A DNA stretch of 18,189 bases from Candidatus Caccocola faecipullorum (lineage in GTDB: Bacteria; Synergistota; Synergistia; Synergistales; Synergistaceae), in assembly GCA_018716365.1 (NCBI GenBank), contig DVKA01000253.1, forward strand, positions 1 through 18,189. The letters run 5' to 3'. Every line of letters begins with the position of its first letter. Position 1 is the stretch's first letter. The translations under genes and the position numbers were made by a program. The notes beneath the pieces were generated by a model that worked only from the letters and a program-made list of their open reading frames with translations, ran no database searches and was not told the origin of the DNA. Positions 15,801 to 18,189 of this stretch are shown piece by piece.

Positions 15801-16886
15801 CTGTATCTCTTCCGTAAACGGATAATAGATGCGCAGCTCCGTTATGCCGCGCAGCGAATTATCGTTCCGGCCGGCGGATTCGTGCAGCCTTTCCCAGCCG
15901 CCGTTTTCGTAGCGCGCGAGGACTAGCGACCTGCGACCATAGGAGGACCACATATCCCACATCTTCTCGCCGCCCGCCGGGCCGGATACGAGACCGTGCT
16001 TGAAGAGCGGCGGCGTGCCGCCGAGCTTCGATTTCCCGTCCGCTGGGCCTACGACGAGCCACTGCGTCATGCTCCAGACTCCCTGCATCTCCTTCGAGGC
16101 GAGCGCGTGGTCCCACGGCACTATCTGGAATCCGCCGGTCGTTCCGCGCGGCGTAGTGCTCACGTCGATTACGCCGCTGTGGTTCGCGCGTATCGCTCCG
16201 ACGCGCTGGAAGAGCGTCCCCTCGAAACGTCCCGTACCGCCGAGCGCCACGAGGACGCGCCCCAAAATTTTATAGCCGTCCGAATTCCATGCTACGACCC
16301 TGCCGCCGGGGCGGTTCTCTATATCTACCATGTACGGCAGCGAGGGGTCCTCGAAGACTTCAATCACAAGAGTGTCGCCAGCTTTGGGCAGGTTGTCCGC
16401 CGCGAGCGGCGCAGCCGCGCCGTCCGCGCCGCGCACGGAAACGCGCGAGCCGACCGCCGGAGCCCACGCGCCGAAGACGCTTTCGCCGGCCTTTGCGTCG
16501 AGCACTATCGAAGCGCCGGGGCCTGCGGCGGGCGCTATCGTCTCCTTAGGTATTATGCTGAGCGTGCGCCCCCTGCCCTTTTCAACCGAGACGAGCATAT
16601 GCACCGCGTTGACCGCGGAGGCGCAGACGGAGCCCGGTTCGCCCCATGCGCTTGCGGTGTAGCTCGGGTAACGCGTTTTGACTGGAAGCGCGGCGACCGA
16701 CGCGACGGCGAAAGTTTTGCCGTTCGCCGCCGTTACCGTCACTTCGGCCCCCTTCTGCATCGGTATGTCGATTTCAAAAATTTTCTTCGCTTCCGCCTCC
16801 GCGGCGCGCGCCGGCAAAATAGCCGCGCATATAAGAAGAAGCGCGAACGCGAAGCCAAACGATTTTTTCAGTTTTCGGAGATTCAA
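15789..16886 (-). CDS. Secreted protein of unknown function, TTG start
   Basis: I do not recognise this 365-residue protein. It has a clear signal peptide (KLKK, then a hydrophobic core, ARA cleavage site after residue 28) and no lipobox at the cleavage site, so a soluble periplasmic or exported product is expected. The mature part is valine/glycine/alanine-rich, looks beta-stranded, has a single cysteine (C88) and no obvious catalytic motif or repeat. A conserved-looking tract is GRVLVALGGTGRFEGTLFQR (about 220-240), and the C-terminal third is rich in tryptophan and aromatics. The start is TTG at 16886, supported by AGAAGG (16900-16895) 8 bases ahead; no nearby in-frame ATG keeps the signal peptide. 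It follows the CPBP protease gene by 33 bases with no terminator visible, so it is probably co-transcribed with it. Confidence 0.8.
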   Translation of the reverse strand: MNLRKLKKSFGFAFALLLICAAILPARAAEAEAKKIFEIDIPMQKGAEVTVTAANGKTFAVASVAALPVKTRYPSYTASAWGEPGSVCASAVNAVHMLVSVEKGRGRTLSIIPKETIAPAAGPGASIVLDAKAGESVFGAWAPAVGSRVSVRGADGAAAPLAADNLPKAGDTLVIEVFEDPSLPYMVDIENRPGGRVVAWNSDGYKILGRVLVALGGTGRFEGTLFQRVGAIRANHSGVIDVSTTPRGTTGGFQIVPWDHALASKEMQGVWSMTQWLVVGPADGKSKLGGTPPLFKHGLVSGPAGGEKMWDMWSSYGRRSLVLARYENGGWERLHESAGRNDNSLRGITELRIYYPFTEEIQSGR

Positions 16887-16919
16887 TGCAACCGCCTTCT
16901 TTTTATAAAAACTGATTTT

Positions 16920-17453
16920 TTAAAAATTCACGGGCGATGGGAAGAACCATATCGCCCATATATTTCCGAGAAAATGGAAGAGCGCCGGCGGCAGCAGGCT
17001 GTCGTGCCTGTATTTCAGCCATCCCATGACGAGGCCGGGGAAGAAGGTGCAGAGCGAAATCCAGTAAGGCGCGACGATGAGATGCACCGGCGCGAATATC
17101 AGGTTCACGGCCGCAATCGCGGCGTACGGGCCGAGCTTTTTCGCAAACACCGGCTGGAGCCAGCCGCGGAAAAAAGTTTCTTCTATGACCGCCGCAGCAA
17201 GGCCCGAGGCCGCGAGCTCAAGGACCGCGCGAAGGCCGCGCCGCCTCGGCAGCTCCTCCCACGGCCACGCGAGAGCGACGGCGGTGAGCACGGCGAGCGC
17301 CGCCGCCGTCACGGCGAGCGTCTCCGCGACCGCGCGCCGGTCAGCGCTCCACCTGATGCCATAAAGCGCGGGGTCTTCCTTTCTGTACCAACACCATAGG
17401 TAAGGCCAGTACAAGAGAAAGACCCCGCTGCAAAAGGCTGCGAAAGAGCCCAT
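16920..17453 (-). CDS. CPBP-family (CAAX-like) intramembrane metalloprotease
   Basis: A 177-residue, very hydrophobic protein with the three motifs of the CPBP (Abi) family: E91-E92-x-x-x-R96 in EETFFRGW, F120-A-P-V-H124, and H160-F-L-G-N164. These form the metal and water-activating site within membrane helices. Helices are plausible at about 8-22, 43-63, 76-95, 108-128, 131-146 and 153-171. At 177 residues it is a short member of the family. Possible roles include cleavage of membrane-bound substrates or bacteriocin-immunity-like functions; the sequence does not say which. ATG 17453 lies 10 bases after the perR stop with only a weak ribosome site, so it probably relies on coupling with perR. 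Confidence 0.85.
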   Translation of the reverse strand: MGSFAAFCSGVFLLYWPYLWCWYRKEDPALYGIRWSADRRAVAETLAVTAAALAVLTAVALAWPWEELPRRRGLRAVLELAASGLAAAVIEETFFRGWLQPVFAKKLGPYAAIAAVNLIFAPVHLIVAPYWISLCTFFPGLVMGWLKYRHDSLLPPALFHFLGNIWAIWFFPSPVNF

Positions 17454-17463
17454 GCTTATGAAG

Positions 17464-17889
17464 CTATATCTTCAGGCAGTCGGAGCAGAGGCCGTAGAAG
17501 AATATCTCCGTGTGTTCTATCTGGGCGATATTGTCGCGCACGGTAGACGCCGATCTGAAAATCTCGTCCTCGTTGACCGGGATGTCGAAGAGTTTCCCGC
17601 ACTTGCGGCAGAGGAAATGCCCGTGCGTCTCAGTCGTCGGGTCGAAATAGACTCTCTTGTCGTCTATGCTGAGGATCTTGATAAGCCCTGCGTCCGCAAG
17701 CAGCTGGGCTGTGCTGTAAAGCGTGGCGACAGACATCGTCGCGTATTCTGAAGAAAGCTCCCTGTAAAGCGTTTCGGCTGAAGGATGGTCCTTGCGCCCC
17801 TCCAACTTCTGAAGGATGGCGATGCGCTGGGCCGTTATCTTCGCGCCTCTCTCCCTAAGTACCGCTATCCCGTCATCTACAGTCCACAT
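17464..17889 (-). CDS. perR: Peroxide-sensing Fur-family repressor PerR
   Basis: The 141-residue protein has a winged-helix DNA-binding half (ITAQRIAILQKLE, HPSAETLYREL, MSVATLYSTAQLL) and a metal-binding dimerisation half. Four cysteines in two CxxC pairs (C94, C97, C135, C138) form the structural zinc site. The regulatory metal site of Bacillus PerR (H37, D85, H91, H93, D104) is matched residue for residue with a two-residue offset: H35, D83, H89, H91, D102. The aspartate at the last position is what separates peroxide-sensing PerR from iron-sensing Fur, which favours PerR. GGAGGAG (17901-17895) lies 5 bases before ATG 17889. The promoter contains a PerR-type operator, so autoregulation is likely. 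The final codons run into the CPBP protease gene 10 bases later. Confidence 0.92.
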   Translation of the reverse strand: MWTVDDGIAVLRERGAKITAQRIAILQKLEGRKDHPSAETLYRELSSEYATMSVATLYSTAQLLADAGLIKILSIDDKRVYFDPTTETHGHFLCRKCGKLFDIPVNEDEIFRSASTVRDNIAQIEHTEIFFYGLCSDCLKI

Positions 17890-17918
17890 GATAACTCCTC
17901 CAATAAGACTTTAAATGA

Positions 17919-17933
17919 TTTTAATTATTATAA
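17919..17933. promoter_or_regulatory. PerR box (operator) over the perR -10 region
   Basis: TTTTAATTATTATAA matches the PerR consensus TTATAATNATTATAA at 13 of 14 specified positions. It lies 29 bases upstream of the perR start and covers the -10 hexamer, so bound PerR should block its own transcription. Confidence 0.75.
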
Positions 17934-17957
17934 ATCACGGCGCGGCGTTTGTGTCAA
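17927..17957 (-). promoter_or_regulatory. perR promoter
   Basis: Read on the minus strand, a perfect TTGACA -35 (17957-17952) is followed either by TTTATA (17934-17929, 17-base spacing) or by TATAAT (17932-17927, 19-base spacing). It should drive perR, the CPBP gene and probably the secreted-protein gene. Confidence 0.75.
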
Positions 17958-18053
17958 CTCCGCGCGGTAAAAATGTATTTTTTTTAATAATTTAGGAAGG
18001 CGCGCCAAGACGGCGTAAATTCAGTATGCGGACGGTAAAAATGATTTTCAGAC

Positions 18054-18083
18054 TTGCGGATTTACTCGATTTAACGTTATAAT
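18054..18083 (+). promoter_or_regulatory. Promoter of tRNA-Gln
   Basis: TTGCGG (18054-18059) and a perfect TATAAT (18078-18083) are 18 bases apart and end 15 bases before the tRNA. The DNA between this and the perR promoter (about 17958-18053) has T-rich stretches but nothing else I can identify. Confidence 0.7.
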
Positions 18084-18098
18084 GACCGTTGCACATAA

Positions 18099-18174
18099 TG
18101 GGGTGTAGCCAAGCGGCCTAAGGCAGCGGACTTTGACTCCGCCATCGATGGTTCGAGTCCATCCACCCCAGCCA
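18099..18174 (+). tRNA. tRNA-Gln (anticodon TTG)
   Basis: The cloverleaf is complete: acceptor TGGGGTG (18099-18105) pairs with CACCCCA (18164-18170), discriminator G, and CCA is encoded (18172-18174). The anticodon stem GCGGA/TCCGC encloses the loop CTTTGAC with anticodon TTG, reading CAA. The T arm GATGG/CCATC carries TTCGAGT. A run of six T follows directly; whether it terminates the transcript or more tRNA genes follow cannot be seen. Confidence 0.96.
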
Positions 18175-18189
18175 TTTTTTGAAGCCGCA

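Noticed and set aside
15396..15926. 176-codon plus-strand open frame after galU
   Set aside because: It begins inside galU, runs through the bidirectional terminator and shows no coherent protein features.
15996..17399. 467-codon plus-strand open frame across the secreted protein and CPBP genes
   Set aside because: Its translation is arginine-rich and compositionally abnormal, while the minus strand shows a clean signal peptide protein and a CPBP protease with all three motifs.
17979..17993. Second PerR-like box in the T-rich stretch upstream of the perR promoter
   Set aside because: Only the left half matches the consensus; the right half fails at four of the last positions, so it is probably just an AT-rich tract.

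Overview
The window reads as chromosomal DNA from a GC-rich (by eye near 60%) diderm anaerobe, most likely a member of the Synergistota (Cloacibacillus/Synergistes-like). This is an inference. The protein set is Firmicutes-like (TRAP, PerR, CdaA/CdaR, pyruvate kinase with a C-terminal phosphohistidine domain), but it is combined with a secreted BepA-like M48 protease, heavy use of ATA isoleucine codons and several TTG starts. Almost everything is ordinary housekeeping DNA. I see no phage, IS element, CRISPR array or defence island.

Layout. Bases 1-237 are the 3' end of prmC. A thioredoxin reductase gene (324-1517) follows, with its own terminator; it carries an unusual cysteine-free thioredoxin-like tail and translationally optimised codons. 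Next is a secreted M48 metalloprotease (1674-2783). A tightly packed block then runs dnaX (2835-4580), dnaE (4584-8000), mtrB/TRAP (8019-8264), pyk (8288-10045) and nfo (10045-10890): clamp loader, replicative polymerase, tryptophan-sensing RNA-binding protein, glycolysis and AP-site repair. After a short gap with a candidate terminator and promoter comes cdaA-cdaR-glmM-galU (10978-15424), joined by overlaps or a short gap. It couples cyclic-di-AMP synthesis to amino-sugar and UDP-glucose supply for the envelope, and ends at a 16-bp perfect hairpin.

The rest up to 17889 is on the minus strand: perR (17464-17889), a CPBP-type intramembrane protease (16920-17453), an unrecognised secreted protein (15789-16886) and a broken small gene (15488-15737). 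The perR promoter has a TTGACA -35 box and an almost perfect PerR box lying over its -10. A tRNA-Gln(UUG) gene with its own promoter closes the window on the plus strand (18099-18174).

The points most worth a second look are: TRAP outside its usual genomic setting, with a substituted tryptophan-pocket residue; the TrxB fusion to a thioredoxin fold lacking its cysteines; the PerR-autoregulated cluster containing an intramembrane protease and an orphan secreted protein; and an internally deleted pseudogene. No wholly new multi-gene system is evident.
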